This document shows positions 11,774-20,081 of a stretch of DNA of 64,000 nt, one piece after another. A model generated the notes under the pieces. That model was not told where the DNA came from and did not search any database. It worked only from the letters and a program-made list of their open reading frames with translations. How positions within the stretch are numbered: the first letter of the stretch is position 1; each line of letters opens with the position of its first letter. The translations under genes and the position numbers were made by a program. Source of the stretch: an uncultured Rhodopila sp. (GTDB lineage Bacteria > Pseudomonadota > Alphaproteobacteria > Acetobacterales > Acetobacteraceae); contig NZ_CAJATU010000170.1 in NCBI RefSeq assembly GCF_903944925.1, positions 62,001-126,000 on the forward strand, read 5' to 3'.

Positions 11774-11808
11774 CAAAGGCGGCCCGGGCTTTCGCCCGAG
11801 CCGCTTTG
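11774..11808 (-). terminator. Stem-loop between speD and speE
   Basis: The arms CAAAGCGGC/GCCGCTTTG and CGGGC/GCCCG form a long, slightly imperfect hairpin around a GAAA-type loop, with short U-rich flank. It could be a partial terminator or an mRNA-stabilising element that separates speD from speE expression. Confidence 0.55.
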
Positions 11809-11832
11809 TCAATCAACGCCTGCCGCCGCCCG

Positions 11833-12303
11833 TCAGGCGATCAGGCCGCGCCGCTGCTCGCCGAGGTTGATGGTGGTGGGGTTGAACGCCGCCTTCAGCG
11901 CCGGCACCCCGCGATACGGATTGCACGCCCCGCACATGAAAATGTCGATCGCAGCGAAGTCGCGCTCGGGCCAGGTGTGGATGGAGATGTGGCTCTCCGC
12001 CAGCACCAGCACGCCGCTGACGCCGCCGTTCGGCTCGAAATGGTGGAAATGCCCGTGCAATATCGTTGCACCGGCAGCCTCCGCCGCATCGCGCAGCGCA
12101 CGATCGATGAGCGCGGGATCGCCCAGATTGGATGCGCCCCACAGATCGATCAGCAGATGTGCGCCGGCGAATTTCACGCCGTCCTTTTCGATGAAGTAGT
12201 CCTTTTGGACCTGAACTTCCGTAAGGCTCCGCTCAGCGTCGGAGAGAATCTGGTTGCTGCTCGGAAGTTCCGAGACCATCCCCAGTGGGCTGAGTGCGTT
12301 CAT
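11833..12303 (-). CDS. speD: S-adenosylmethionine decarboxylase proenzyme
   Basis: A 156-residue proenzyme, prokaryotic class. It self-cleaves to form a pyruvoyl group; the cleavage Ser lies in LAESHISIHTWPE, and the conserved CGACNPY loop follows. HLLIDLWGASNL is also typical. The start is chosen at MNALSPLGM because GGAAGGGG precedes it by 6 bases; a longer frame upstream lacks this site. It supplies decarboxylated SAM for SpeE just downstream. Confidence 0.95.
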   Translation of the reverse strand: MNALSPLGMVSELPSSNQILSDAERSLTEVQVQKDYFIEKDGVKFAGAHLLIDLWGASNLGDPALIDRALRDAAEAAGATILHGHFHHFEPNGGVSGVLVLAESHISIHTWPERDFAAIDIFMCGACNPYRGVPALKAAFNPTTINLGEQRRGLIA

Positions 12304-12509
12304 CGCGTACCCCTTCCTACCAGTAGACGGCCTGTTGGACTGTACGCGCGAAAACGCGCCCACAGTCCCCTGGGGCCAAGGCCGCGGAACATGATGACTT
12401 CGCCCCGGGGGCGCAAGCCCGATTACGGCTTCAGCGGTCGAAACCGCGCATGGCCGCTGCGCAAGCTTTAGACATCAGGCTGTCACAATCGGGGCGAAGG
12501 GATTTTCCG

Positions 12510-15500
12510 TCACCGCGCCACCGGCCCCGCCTGCAGCGCCTTCAGCCCCGCGGGCAGCGAATCGGCAAGATGCGTCTCCTGCTTCGCCCGCACGATATCC
12601 TTCGTCGTTCGGACCGGTTCGGCGGTCAGCAGCCGCACCATGTCGCCCAGCGCGCCGGCGCCGATACGATCCGCGTATTTCGCCCGCAGCGCGGCAAGTG
12701 CCGGTTCATCGCCGCCCCGGGAAGTCACGGTCGCCAGGCGCAGGATCGTCCGCGCCCCGGCTTCATCCACCGGGCCGCTCTGCGGCACGGTCAACTCGGC
12801 GTACTCGGTCCAGGCCCGGGCCGCCCCCGGCCAATCATCGGCGGTTTCAAGAATCTGCGCCCGCGCCGCCGCCGCCGGAGCGGTTTTCAGCGCCGCCAGC
12901 ACCGCCGCCCCCGCCGCCGCGTCACCCCGCCGGGCCATCGCGTTCGCCCGCAGGATTGCCCGCTGCTCCGCTAAATCCGCCGCCAGGCCGGACGCCTCGG
13001 ACGCATCCAGTGCCGCCAGCGCGCCGGCATCGTCCTGCTCCCGCGACAGCAGCCGCGCCAGGCTTGCGCCGAGCCGCGCCTTCCCGGCCTCCGTCGTCGC
13101 GGACCGCATCAGCTTCTCCAGCAGCGGCTTCGCTCGCCCCGGCAAATCCAGCGCGACCAGCCGATCGGCCAGGGGCTGTGCGATGGCGTCCTCGTCGTCC
13201 GGGCCGGCGATGAGATCGGCATTCTCGTCCAGCATCGCGACGAAATCGAGCGGCGGCATCTTGCCGGTGTCCTGGTCGCGGATGATGCCGGCGAAGGTGT
13301 CCTTCAGACGCTCATGCACCGCGGCGGCCTGATCGGGAAAATCCGCCTCGGCCTGGCGCAGGCCGGACAAGGCCTCCCGCCAGCCGCCGGACTGCGCCCG
13401 CAACGCGGCGATCCGCTCACGCAGGGCAAGCTCCCGGTCGTCGCCGCGCCACGTGTACAGCAGCTTGTCGAGTGCCTCCGCCGCCGCGGCGGTGTCGATC
13501 TTGCGCGCCGCCAGCCGCAGTTCCACCGCCCGCACCGCCGCCCGCGCGCGGTCGGACTGGTCGTGGCCGTTCGCCAGGGCGTCCAGCATCGTCAGGGCCT
13601 TGTCGGTATCGCCCTCGGCCTGCACCCGCAGCGCCCGGGCATAGGCCAGCTTCGGATCGTCCGGCCGCTGGTCGATCAGCCGGGCGGCAGGGCCGATCTC
13701 CCCGCCCCGGGTCATGGTTTCGAGGATGAGGGGGAGGATGCGGTCGCGGACGGCCGGGGGATACGCCGCGGCCATCGGCGCGGTGGTGGCGAACACCGCC
13801 GCCGCCCCGGGCGATCCCGGGTCCTGCATCGCCTGCCGCACCGCGCGCCACAAGGCGATCTCATCCGTGCCGGTCAGCCGCGGATCATCCAGCCCGTCCG
13901 CCTCATTCGGCCGCCCGGCCAGCAGGGCGGCAACCCCGGTCAGGGCGGCGGTATCGGCGGATGCGGCCTCCTTCGGGTCCTGCTCGGCGGCGACGTGAAG
14001 CAGGCTTTCCGCCTCCGCGTCCATCCCCAGCAGGATCATGCTTTCCGCCAGGGCGCGATGCTTCGGACCCCGCGCCATCGGCGGCGTCGTCGCCGCGTCG
14101 GAGACCTGCTCCGTCAAATGCCGCATCAGCGCGTCCGGGTGCGTCGCGGTGACGAATTTCAGCCGCCGCGTCAGGCTGGAGGCCGCCATCAGCCCGTCGG
14201 CACCGGCAGGCTCAGACAACGCCAGGCCCGCGGGGCCGCCGCCGAGGATGAAACCGCTCGGAGCCGTCCGCAGCGCCACGGAGTCGGACAGCGGCTCCAC
14301 CACCACGCCCTGCAGCGTCGGCCGCAGAATGAATTCCACCGCCAGCCGCCCATGCGCGACGGCCTGTCCCGGGCGGCGCTGCGTGCCGATAAGCAATGTG
14401 GCGCCGGTGTCGGGATCCGCCATGCTGACGACTTCGCCGGCCTGTTCCGCCGGCAGGGTCAGCCGCCCGGAGGCCTGGATCGCGGCAATCGGCTGCGGCT
14501 TCGGCACGGCGCTCAGCGCCGCCACCCGCCAGCCCTGCGGCGTCTGCGTCACTGCGACGGATTGCGACGGCGGCAGCGGCAGCGCCAGCAGCGTGCCGTT
14601 CGGCAAGGTCTGCACCGTGGCCTGCCCGAACACCGGGTCGCTGCGCAGCGAAACCATGTCTATCGGTCGGCGCTCGTCGAACACGACGTAGGTGGTGTCG
14701 CCTTCGCGGAACGCTGCCGCTCCGGTGGTGTCGCTGAACGGCAGCAGGACACCCGACCCGTCCATCCCCTTCGGCAGTTTCACCCGCCGCGCCAGCAGTG
14801 CAACCGGCCGATCGGCGTCGGGCTGGGAGGCTTGGGGCTGGCGGGTAGCTTCCATTAGGGGCGGGGTGGCCGGGGCAGCGGGAGGTGCTGCCGGGCGGAC
14901 CTGCACGGGCGTGCGCTGCGCCGGTGCCGGGGGAGCGGGCGGCGCCGGGGCTGCGGCAGACGGAGCGGGTGGCGCCGGCGCCGCGGCGACGGGGGCCGGT
15001 GGTGCCGAGGGTTCGGCGGGGCCGCGTCGCCCGCCGCCCAGTTCCGGCGACGCCGTCATGGTCGTTTGCAGCGGGGGGTGCTCCGCCGCGGACTTCGGCG
15101 GCTCGCGGCTTTTCGCAGCAGGCGCCGCCGCGGTCCGCCCGGGGTCGATCACGTCGATCACGAAGCGGTCGCCGATGCGGTCCGATCGGATCGAGCTTCC
15201 GGCCTTGATCGACAGTTCGATCGTCCCGTCCGCGAGGCGTATCGAGGTCACGTTGCGCGGCGGCGGCGGCGGGTCACCCAGGGTGACGGGCGAGAGGAAC
15301 CGGATGACGACATGATCGCCGCTCTGGTCCACCTGGTAGGCCGCCCGCGCGCTGGTATCGACCACGATGCGGCCGAACCCCGGATGATCGCCGGAGCGGA
15401 TTCCCACCGTGCCGTCCGGTGGCGCCGCGGCCGCTGCGATGCCGGCGGCAAGCAGGCCGGCCAGCACCGCCAGGCCGCGCGATGTCCAACGGCCGATCAT
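12510..15500 (-). CDS. Large AMIN-like/TPR-like protein of the flagellar-chemotaxis operon, function unknown
   Basis: A 996-residue predicted exported protein. Residues 1-25 are a signal peptide or anchor (GLAVLAGLLAAGIAAAAA). Residues about 30-115 resemble an AMIN domain (FGRIVVDTSARAAYQVDQ, DRFVIDVIDPG), a module that binds cell wall or secretin-like partners. A long Pro/Ala-rich stretch follows (about 125-240), then a mixed beta region and, from about 480 to the end, helical repeats of TPR/SEL1 character (ALAESMILLGMDAEAESLL, YARALRVQAEGDTDKAL). Its ATG overlaps the cheZ stop as ATGA, so it is translated with the chemotaxis genes. A periplasmic role in flagellar motor placement or stator support is plausible inference only. 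Confidence 0.7.
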   Translation of the reverse strand: MIGRWTSRGLAVLAGLLAAGIAAAAAPPDGTVGIRSGDHPGFGRIVVDTSARAAYQVDQSGDHVVIRFLSPVTLGDPPPPPRNVTSIRLADGTIELSIKAGSSIRSDRIGDRFVIDVIDPGRTAAAPAAKSREPPKSAAEHPPLQTTMTASPELGGGRRGPAEPSAPPAPVAAAPAPPAPSAAAPAPPAPPAPAQRTPVQVRPAAPPAAPATPPLMEATRQPQASQPDADRPVALLARRVKLPKGMDGSGVLLPFSDTTGAAAFREGDTTYVVFDERRPIDMVSLRSDPVFGQATVQTLPNGTLLALPLPPSQSVAVTQTPQGWRVAALSAVPKPQPIAAIQASGRLTLPAEQAGEVVSMADPDTGATLLIGTQRRPGQAVAHGRLAVEFILRPTLQGVVVEPLSDSVALRTAPSGFILGGGPAGLALSEPAGADGLMAASSLTRRLKFVTATHPDALMRHLTEQVSDAATTPPMARGPKHRALAESMILLGMDAEAESLLHVAAEQDPKEAASADTAALTGVAALLAGRPNEADGLDDPRLTGTDEIALWRAVRQAMQDPGSPGAAAVFATTAPMAAAYPPAVRDRILPLILETMTRGGEIGPAARLIDQRPDDPKLAYARALRVQAEGDTDKALTMLDALANGHDQSDRARAAVRAVELRLAARKIDTAAAAEALDKLLYTWRGDDRELALRERIAALRAQSGGWREALSGLRQAEADFPDQAAAVHERLKDTFAGIIRDQDTGKMPPLDFVAMLDENADLIAGPDDEDAIAQPLADRLVALDLPGRAKPLLEKLMRSATTEAGKARLGASLARLLSREQDDAGALAALDASEASGLAADLAEQRAILRANAMARRGDAAAGAAVLAALKTAPAAAARAQILETADDWPGAARAWTEYAELTVPQSGPVDEAGARTILRLATVTSRGGDEPALAALRAKYADRIGAGALGDMVRLLTAEPVRTTKDIVRAKQETHLADSLPAGLKALQAGPVAR

Positions 15501-16153
15501 TCGAAACTGGCCATGAGTTTGTCGATATCGGATTGGTCCATGGCATGGGCGGGGAGTTGCGGACCGTTCAGCAGATGCGCATCCGACGCCGCGTCCTGCT
15601 GGTGGTTGCGCGCCGCTTCGATGGCCGAGGCGCCGAAGGTGCTGATGATCTGGGCCACCTTGGTTTCGATCGTCTTCAGCGTGGTCACCACCTTGGTGAT
15701 GCGCTGGCCGGTGATGTCCTGGAAGCTGCACGCCTCATAGATGCGGGTGGTGGCCGCCTGCAGCTTCGCCGCCGGCTCGCCGCTGACGGTGCCGGACACG
15801 TCGTCCAGCATTTCGCAGCTTTCCAGGATCGCATGCGTCGCCTGTGCCGTGTGATCGACGATCGCATCGAGCTCGTCGGTGGCGAACGGGATGTCGTGCC
15901 CGGTGATGTCGTCCACCCGCAGCGTTGCAATCTCGGCTTTCGCGGTCGCGATGGTGCGGCCGAGTTCTTCCACCTCGCGCAGGAGCGTCGCTTCCTTTGC
16001 GGTGAGGTCGTCACTGATTGTCTGAAACACGGCGCGCACAACCTCCGTCACCATTTCGGGTTCGAGATCGGGCTGCCGCGCCCGGATCACCGACAGTCTT
16101 GACTTGAGCGCATCGATGCCGCGCTGGCAGATGCCATCCGCGGGATCAAGCAT
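15497..16153 (-). CDS. cheZ: CheZ-type CheY-phosphate phosphatase
   Basis: A 218-residue cytoplasmic helical protein. The catalytic motif ACSFQDITGQRITKVV matches the CheZ active helix with its essential Gln (DxTGQ), and the C-terminal tail DQSDIDKLMASFE resembles the CheY-binding peptide of CheZ. The start overlaps the end of cheY by 8 bases. The pair probably forms a signal-termination module for the flagellar motor. CheZ is not universal in alphaproteobacteria, many of which use a second CheY as phosphate sink. Confidence 0.85.
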   Translation of the reverse strand: MLDPADGICQRGIDALKSRLSVIRARQPDLEPEMVTEVVRAVFQTISDDLTAKEATLLREVEELGRTIATAKAEIATLRVDDITGHDIPFATDELDAIVDHTAQATHAILESCEMLDDVSGTVSGEPAAKLQAATTRIYEACSFQDITGQRITKVVTTLKTIETKVAQIISTFGASAIEAARNHQQDAASDAHLLNGPQLPAHAMDQSDIDKLMASFE

Positions 16154-16532
16154 GGCCGAGCACTTTCTCGATCTTGTCCTTCAATGTTTCGGCGTTGAAC
16201 GGCTTGACGATATAGTTCGACACGCCGGCCGCCTTGGCCGCGACCACGTTCTCGGTCTTGCTTTCGGCGGTGATCATGATGAACGGCATCGCCTTCAGGC
16301 GGTTGTCGGCGCGGACTTCCTGCAGCAGTTGCAATCCGGTCATCGGCGCCATGTTCCAGTCGCTGATCACCAGGCCGAAATTGCCGCCGCGCAGCTTGGA
16401 CAACGCGTCGGCGCCGTCGGTGGCTTCCTCGACGTTGTTGAACTCGATCTGCTTGAGCAGGTTGCGGATGATCCGCAGCATCGTCTTGTAATCGTCTACA
16501 ATCAATACATTCATGGACTTGTCGATGGGCAT
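16146..16532 (-). CDS. cheY: Chemotaxis response regulator CheY
   Basis: A 128-residue single receiver domain. Acidic pocket VDDY, phospho-acceptor Asp in ISDWNMAPMTG, conserved Thr in MITAES and Lys in IVKPFN are all present. There is no output domain. Start ATG at 16532 has GAAAGGAG about 10 bases upstream; the internal MNVLIV would also be possible. It lies between a motE-like gene and cheZ in one minus-strand operon and is expected to control the flagellar switch. Confidence 0.95.
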   Translation of the reverse strand: MPIDKSMNVLIVDDYKTMLRIIRNLLKQIEFNNVEEATDGADALSKLRGGNFGLVISDWNMAPMTGLQLLQEVRADNRLKAMPFIMITAESKTENVVAAKAAGVSNYIVKPFNAETLKDKIEKVLGHA

Positions 16533-16551
16533 TTGGTGTACTCCTTTCGTT

Positions 16552-17226
16552 TCAACTGCGTGAGGGCTTGGCGGCGGCGGGCGGGTCGTGGTTCATGCGC
16601 ATCTGCACCAGCTCCGCCGTGACATCGCGGGCCTTTTCCGGCGCCATGGCGGACAGCACCGCCGCCGCCTTGGCGTCCTTCATCCGGTCGAGCACCGGCA
16701 GCAGCACGGGCAGGGCAAGGTCGTTGAAGATCGCCGCCGCATCGCGCGGCTTCATCGCTTCGTACATCTTGACCAGGCCTTGCCAGCCGGCGTCTTCCTT
16801 CTGCTTCTGCGCCGCATCCAGGGCCTCCAGTTTCTTCTGCAACGACTGCAGCTCGGACACCCGGGCGGCGACCTTCTGCTCGGCCGCGGCCAGCAGCGAT
16901 TCGCGCGCGGTGAGGGAGTCGCCGAGCGTGTCGAGTTGCTGGCGGCGCTGGCGCAGGTCGAGCAGAACGGATTTCTCGCTGTCGGGGATCTGCGGCGGAC
17001 AGTCCGCTTGCGTCTGTTCGGGCGGCGGCGGTGCGGCGGGCGGCCTGGCGTGCTCGGCCTCCCTCTCCGGTCCGGCCGCCCTGGCGATCGCGACCATACC
17101 GCCGTCCGGCTTGCGGCCCTCACTCAGGGCCGCTTCCAGGAACACGCCGGCTTTCACCGCCAGCAGCGCGGCCAGGGTGGCGATCGTCATCGGCAGCAGG
17201 CGCGGGGCGGGGATTTTCAGCATCAT
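16552..17226 (-). CDS. MotE-family (MgtE_N-like) flagellar motor chaperone
   Basis: A 224-residue protein with one N-terminal membrane segment (about residues 12-32), a Pro-rich stretch, a coiled coil (about 80-145) and a C-terminal MgtE_N-like domain (KMYEAMKPRDAAAIFNDL, VLDRMKDAKAAAVLSAM). This is the layout of MotE/FlaA-locus proteins that stabilise MotC or act at the motor in rhizobia. Its start overlaps the end of the DUF6468 gene as ATGA. The exact role in this organism is inferred from family and position. Confidence 0.8.
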   Translation of the reverse strand: MMLKIPAPRLLPMTIATLAALLAVKAGVFLEAALSEGRKPDGGMVAIARAAGPEREAEHARPPAAPPPPEQTQADCPPQIPDSEKSVLLDLRQRRQQLDTLGDSLTARESLLAAAEQKVAARVSELQSLQKKLEALDAAQKQKEDAGWQGLVKMYEAMKPRDAAAIFNDLALPVLLPVLDRMKDAKAAAVLSAMAPEKARDVTAELVQMRMNHDPPAAAKPSRS

Positions 17227-17642
17227 CTTGCCATCCGCAGCGCCTGGAGGATGTCCCGTTCCACCTGGCTGGAACCCGCCGGCGGCCGGGCTGCTGCTGG
17301 CCTTGCCTCATGTTCCCGCGCCATCGGCCGCGCCTCCCGCACCAACGCATCCAGCCGATCGGCCAGGCGATCGCCGCGCTCGGTGAGGAAGGCGAGGTCG
17401 TCTTTGAGGGAGACGGATTTGGCGAGCTGGGTTTCGATCTCTCGTCCGGCGCCGTCGGCCGCGGCGCGCAGCCGCTGGATGCCGGATTCGGCCAGGTGGG
17501 TGCTGGTGTTGAAGCCGGCGACCAACTGTTCAAGCGCGGTCCGGTCGCGGCGCAGGACGCCGAGGGCACGTTCCAGCCGGATCGCGTGAAACAGCATCGC
17601 GATCAGCAGCACGACAAGGATCAGTTCGAGGGTCCATTCCAT
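17223..17642 (-). CDS. DUF6468-type flagellar operon membrane protein
   Basis: A 139-residue protein with one N-terminal membrane helix (TLELILVVLLIAMLFHAIRL) followed by a heptad-rich segment (LRRDRTALEQLVAGF, LKDDLAFLTERGDRLADRLDAL). It resembles the DUF6468 proteins found beside fliL-fliM-motE in Rhodospirillales. The ATG giving MEWTLEL is preferred because homolog-like hydrophobic sequence begins there; an upstream frame adds 7 residues. First gene of the DUF6468-motE-cheY-cheZ-AMIN/TPR operon. Function unknown, presumably flagellar. Confidence 0.7.
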   Translation of the reverse strand: MEWTLELILVVLLIAMLFHAIRLERALGVLRRDRTALEQLVAGFNTSTHLAESGIQRLRAAADGAGREIETQLAKSVSLKDDLAFLTERGDRLADRLDALVREARPMAREHEARPAAARPPAGSSQVERDILQALRMAR

Positions 17643-17862
17643 GCCGCGCATGGTGGCAGGCAAAGATTAACAAATGATTGAGCGCGCGGTGTATTGGCGA
17701 TTTTATTTTATGGTCGTTGTTATGGACATACGATTGTAGCCGATCATGTGCTGTCGTGGTGGCCGGTGGAAGCATCATGCCGATGCCGGGCTGGCCGAGG
17801 CGGGGAGGCGGTTGATCCGGGGTTGACGGTGAGGCTTGGCGCGTGGAGTGCTCTGAGGTTTT

Positions 17863-18038
17863 TTTAGCGCAGAGAACGCTGAGATAATGAGATCGCAGAG
17901 ATTTCTCTGCATGGCGGCGAGGCCGGAGTGGTGCGTATGTGCCGCTGCGCGGCCGGGTGGCGGTGCCACTCGCACCGCGCCGAGGCGCAGGAGAATTTTC
18001 CTCTGCAATCTCCTGATCTCCGCGTCCTCTGCGCCAAC
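17863..18038. repeat. Long imperfect inverted repeat (copy 1 of the CAGAGAA hairpin family)
   Basis: The 681-bp gap between DUF6468 and fliM holds no supportable gene. Within it, 17863-17901 and 18000-18038 are inverted copies matching at 31 of 39 positions (cores AGCGCAGAGAACGC and GCGTCCTCTGCGCC), enclosing about 98 bases. A T-run precedes the left arm. A second element of the same type is at 38346-38531. It could be a structured RNA or the remnant of a small non-autonomous mobile element. Confidence 0.75.
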
Positions 18039-18323
18039 ATGCGGAAGCTGGAGCAGCACCAACGGTGCCGGTTTACAGGCGATCGAGACCCACGTCGCGC
18101 ATCGGCGGGGTTAGGACGGAAGCCGTCTATTACAAAATAGCGCATTCTGCGGAAAACGGGCAACACGGCTCGGAAACGTGGCCATGCGAAACACCGGTGC
18201 GGCGTCGCGGTCCAAAGGTGGAGCCTGCCGCGGGATACCTGCGAGGCGAATGATTAATACCGCACAGCGGCGGTATCTTCAGCCATCGGGATGTGCGGCA
18301 CGGCCGGGACTGTGTATCCCCGC

Positions 18324-19388
18324 TCACACCCGATCCAGCCCATGCGTCCGCGACAGCTCGTTCTCGATCTTGACCGCGACATGGTTGTTCTTCTGCCCGA
18401 CGCGGCCCTCGAACAACGCGATCGACCCGCAGCGCACCGTGACGATCCCGCCGGCCACCGTATTGAGCAGAAGCTGCTGGCCGGGACGCAGCGCGATCAC
18501 CTCCGACAGCCGCATGCTGTGCTCGTCGAGCACGACCGACAATTCGACTTCCGTATTCCAGAGCTGTTCGGCCAGGTGCGTCTCCCAGATCGAATCGCGG
18601 CCGAACTTTTCACCCATGAACTGCTGCAGCAGCAATTCCCGCACCGGCTCCAGCGTTGCATACGGCAGCAGCAGTTCCACCCGCCCGCCGCGGTCCTCCA
18701 TGTCGATGCGCAACCGTGCCAGGATCGCCGCGTTCGACAGCCGGCTGATGGTGGCGAACCGGGGGTTCACCTCCAGCCGCTCGAACCGGAACGTCACCGG
18801 ACACAGCGGGTCGAAGCTGGTCGACAGATCCGACAGCACCACCTGGATCAGGCGTTCCACCAGGGTGCGCTCGATGGTGGTGTACGGCCGCCCCTCGATG
18901 CGCATCGCCGCGGTGCCGCGCCGCCCGCCCAGCAGCACGTCGACGATCGAATAGATCATCGCCGAATCGATCACCATCAGGCCCTGGTTGTCCCATTCCT
19001 CCGCCTTGAACACCGCCAGCATCGCCGGCAGCGGGATCGAATTCAGGTAGTCGCCGAAGCGCAGCGAAATGATGTTGTCGATGCCGACTTCGACGTTGTC
19101 GGAGGTGAAGTTGCGCAGGCTGGTGGACATGATGCGCACCAGCCGGTCGAACACGATCTCCAGCATCGGCAGGCGCTCGTAGGATACGAGGCCGGAGCTG
19201 ATGATCTTCTGCATGCCCGTGCGGGCTTCGCCGGCCGAGGGGCCGTTGTCGAAGCCCAGCAGGCTGTCGATTTCCGCCTGGTTCAGCACGCGCGCCGCCT
19301 GCGCGCCGTCCACCGCGGGTTCGGCTTCCGTCTCCGCACCCCAGGCGGCGGCGAGTTCTTCTTCGGTTTGTTCGGGTGTGTCGCTCAT
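18324..19388 (-). CDS. fliM: Flagellar motor switch protein FliM
   Basis: A 354-residue cytoplasmic C-ring component. The N-terminus carries the CheY-binding motif LNQAEIDSLLGF (about residues 36-47). The middle CheC-like domain has the signature FTSDNVEVGIDNI...FGDYLNSIP and DVLLGGRR, and the C-terminal SpoA domain ends VTVRCGSIALFEGRVGQKNNHVAVKI. Its start overlaps the fliL stop (ATGA). CheY and CheZ from the operon at 15.5-16.5 kb would act on this protein. Confidence 0.98.
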   Translation of the reverse strand: MSDTPEQTEEELAAAWGAETEAEPAVDGAQAARVLNQAEIDSLLGFDNGPSAGEARTGMQKIISSGLVSYERLPMLEIVFDRLVRIMSTSLRNFTSDNVEVGIDNIISLRFGDYLNSIPLPAMLAVFKAEEWDNQGLMVIDSAMIYSIVDVLLGGRRGTAAMRIEGRPYTTIERTLVERLIQVVLSDLSTSFDPLCPVTFRFERLEVNPRFATISRLSNAAILARLRIDMEDRGGRVELLLPYATLEPVRELLLQQFMGEKFGRDSIWETHLAEQLWNTEVELSVVLDEHSMRLSEVIALRPGQQLLLNTVAGGIVTVRCGSIALFEGRVGQKNNHVAVKIENELSRTHGLDRV

Positions 19389-19885
19389 TGTACTATCATC
19401 TGGGTGAACAGGACGTCGCTGACCCTGGCGGGGGCGACCGCGGCGTTGGCGCGGACCAGCAGTTCCTCGCGCAGCCGGTAGGTGCCGGCCGAACCGCGCA
19501 GTTCCTCCGGCCGCATTTCGCGCAGATAGGTCTGCATCAGATCCTGGAGCCGGGGCATCGCGGCTTTTACTTTTACCACGTCGTCGGGCTTGGGCACTTC
19601 GACGCGGGCGGTGAGCTTGACGTAGCTCGGGCGGCTTTTGCCGCTGTTCAGGTTGGCGACCATCTCCGGCAGGTCGACATAGCTTGGCGGCACTGCCGCT
19701 TCCTCGACGTGCTCCTTCGGCTTGTCCATGCCGAGCATGTGCGGCAGCACGCCGCTGAACCACAGGCCCGCTACCGCCAGCACCAGCACGAGCGGGATGC
19801 CCGCGAGCAGGATCAGCTTGCGCTTGCCGCCGACCTTGGGGGCTTCGGCGGTTTCGTCGGTGGCGGGATCTTCGGGATCGCTCAT
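19385..19885 (-). CDS. fliL: Flagellar basal body-associated protein FliL
   Basis: A 166-residue single-span inner-membrane protein (membrane helix about residues 24-46, LILLAGIPLVLVLAVAGLWF). The periplasmic part has the FliL pattern YVDLPEMVANLNSGKSRPSYVKLTARVEVP and ends with VSDVLFTQMIVQ. FliL surrounds the stator and supports torque. First gene of a fliL-fliM operon. Confidence 0.94.
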   Translation of the reverse strand: MSDPEDPATDETAEAPKVGGKRKLILLAGIPLVLVLAVAGLWFSGVLPHMLGMDKPKEHVEEAAVPPSYVDLPEMVANLNSGKSRPSYVKLTARVEVPKPDDVVKVKAAMPRLQDLMQTYLREMRPEELRGSAGTYRLREELLVRANAAVAPARVSDVLFTQMIVQ

Positions 19886-20054
19886 GCGGTGCAGAGTGCC
19901 AGAGAAGGGTTAACGAAAGGTTGACGGCGGTGAGGGGAGGGCAAAAGCTTTCCACCGGGCCGATACTGCCGCCTGGAAGAATCTGCCGGGCCATACGCGC
20001 CGCCCGCCCGGCCTGCCCCCGCGGAATCCCCCGCACCAATCCGCCATGCGCCGC

Positions 20055-20069
20055 TGGCACGGGACTTGC
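20055..20069 (+). promoter_or_regulatory. Sigma-54 (RpoN) promoter of flgF-flgG-flgA
   Basis: TGGCAC-N5-TTGC matches the -24/-12 sigma-54 consensus exactly. The GC of the -12 element lies about 12 bases before position 20081, so the expected transcript start nearly coincides with the flgF ATG at 20082. Class II/III flagellar genes in several alphaproteobacteria are RpoN/FlbD dependent. Confidence 0.82.
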
Positions 20070-20081
20070 CAACACCGGCGT

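Noticed and set aside
13314-14858. 514-codon plus-strand ORF opposite the AMIN/TPR gene
   Set aside because: Arg/Gln/His-rich shadow frame; minus-strand gene has signal peptide, domain structure and operon overlap.
17664-18323. Small ORFs in the gap between DUF6468 and fliM
   Set aside because: No ribosome sites; overlapping frames on both strands fall inside the inverted repeat.
19886-19910. Possible sigma-54 promoter for fliL on the minus strand
   Set aside because: CTGGCACTCTGCAC has the -24 block but not a correctly spaced TTGC.
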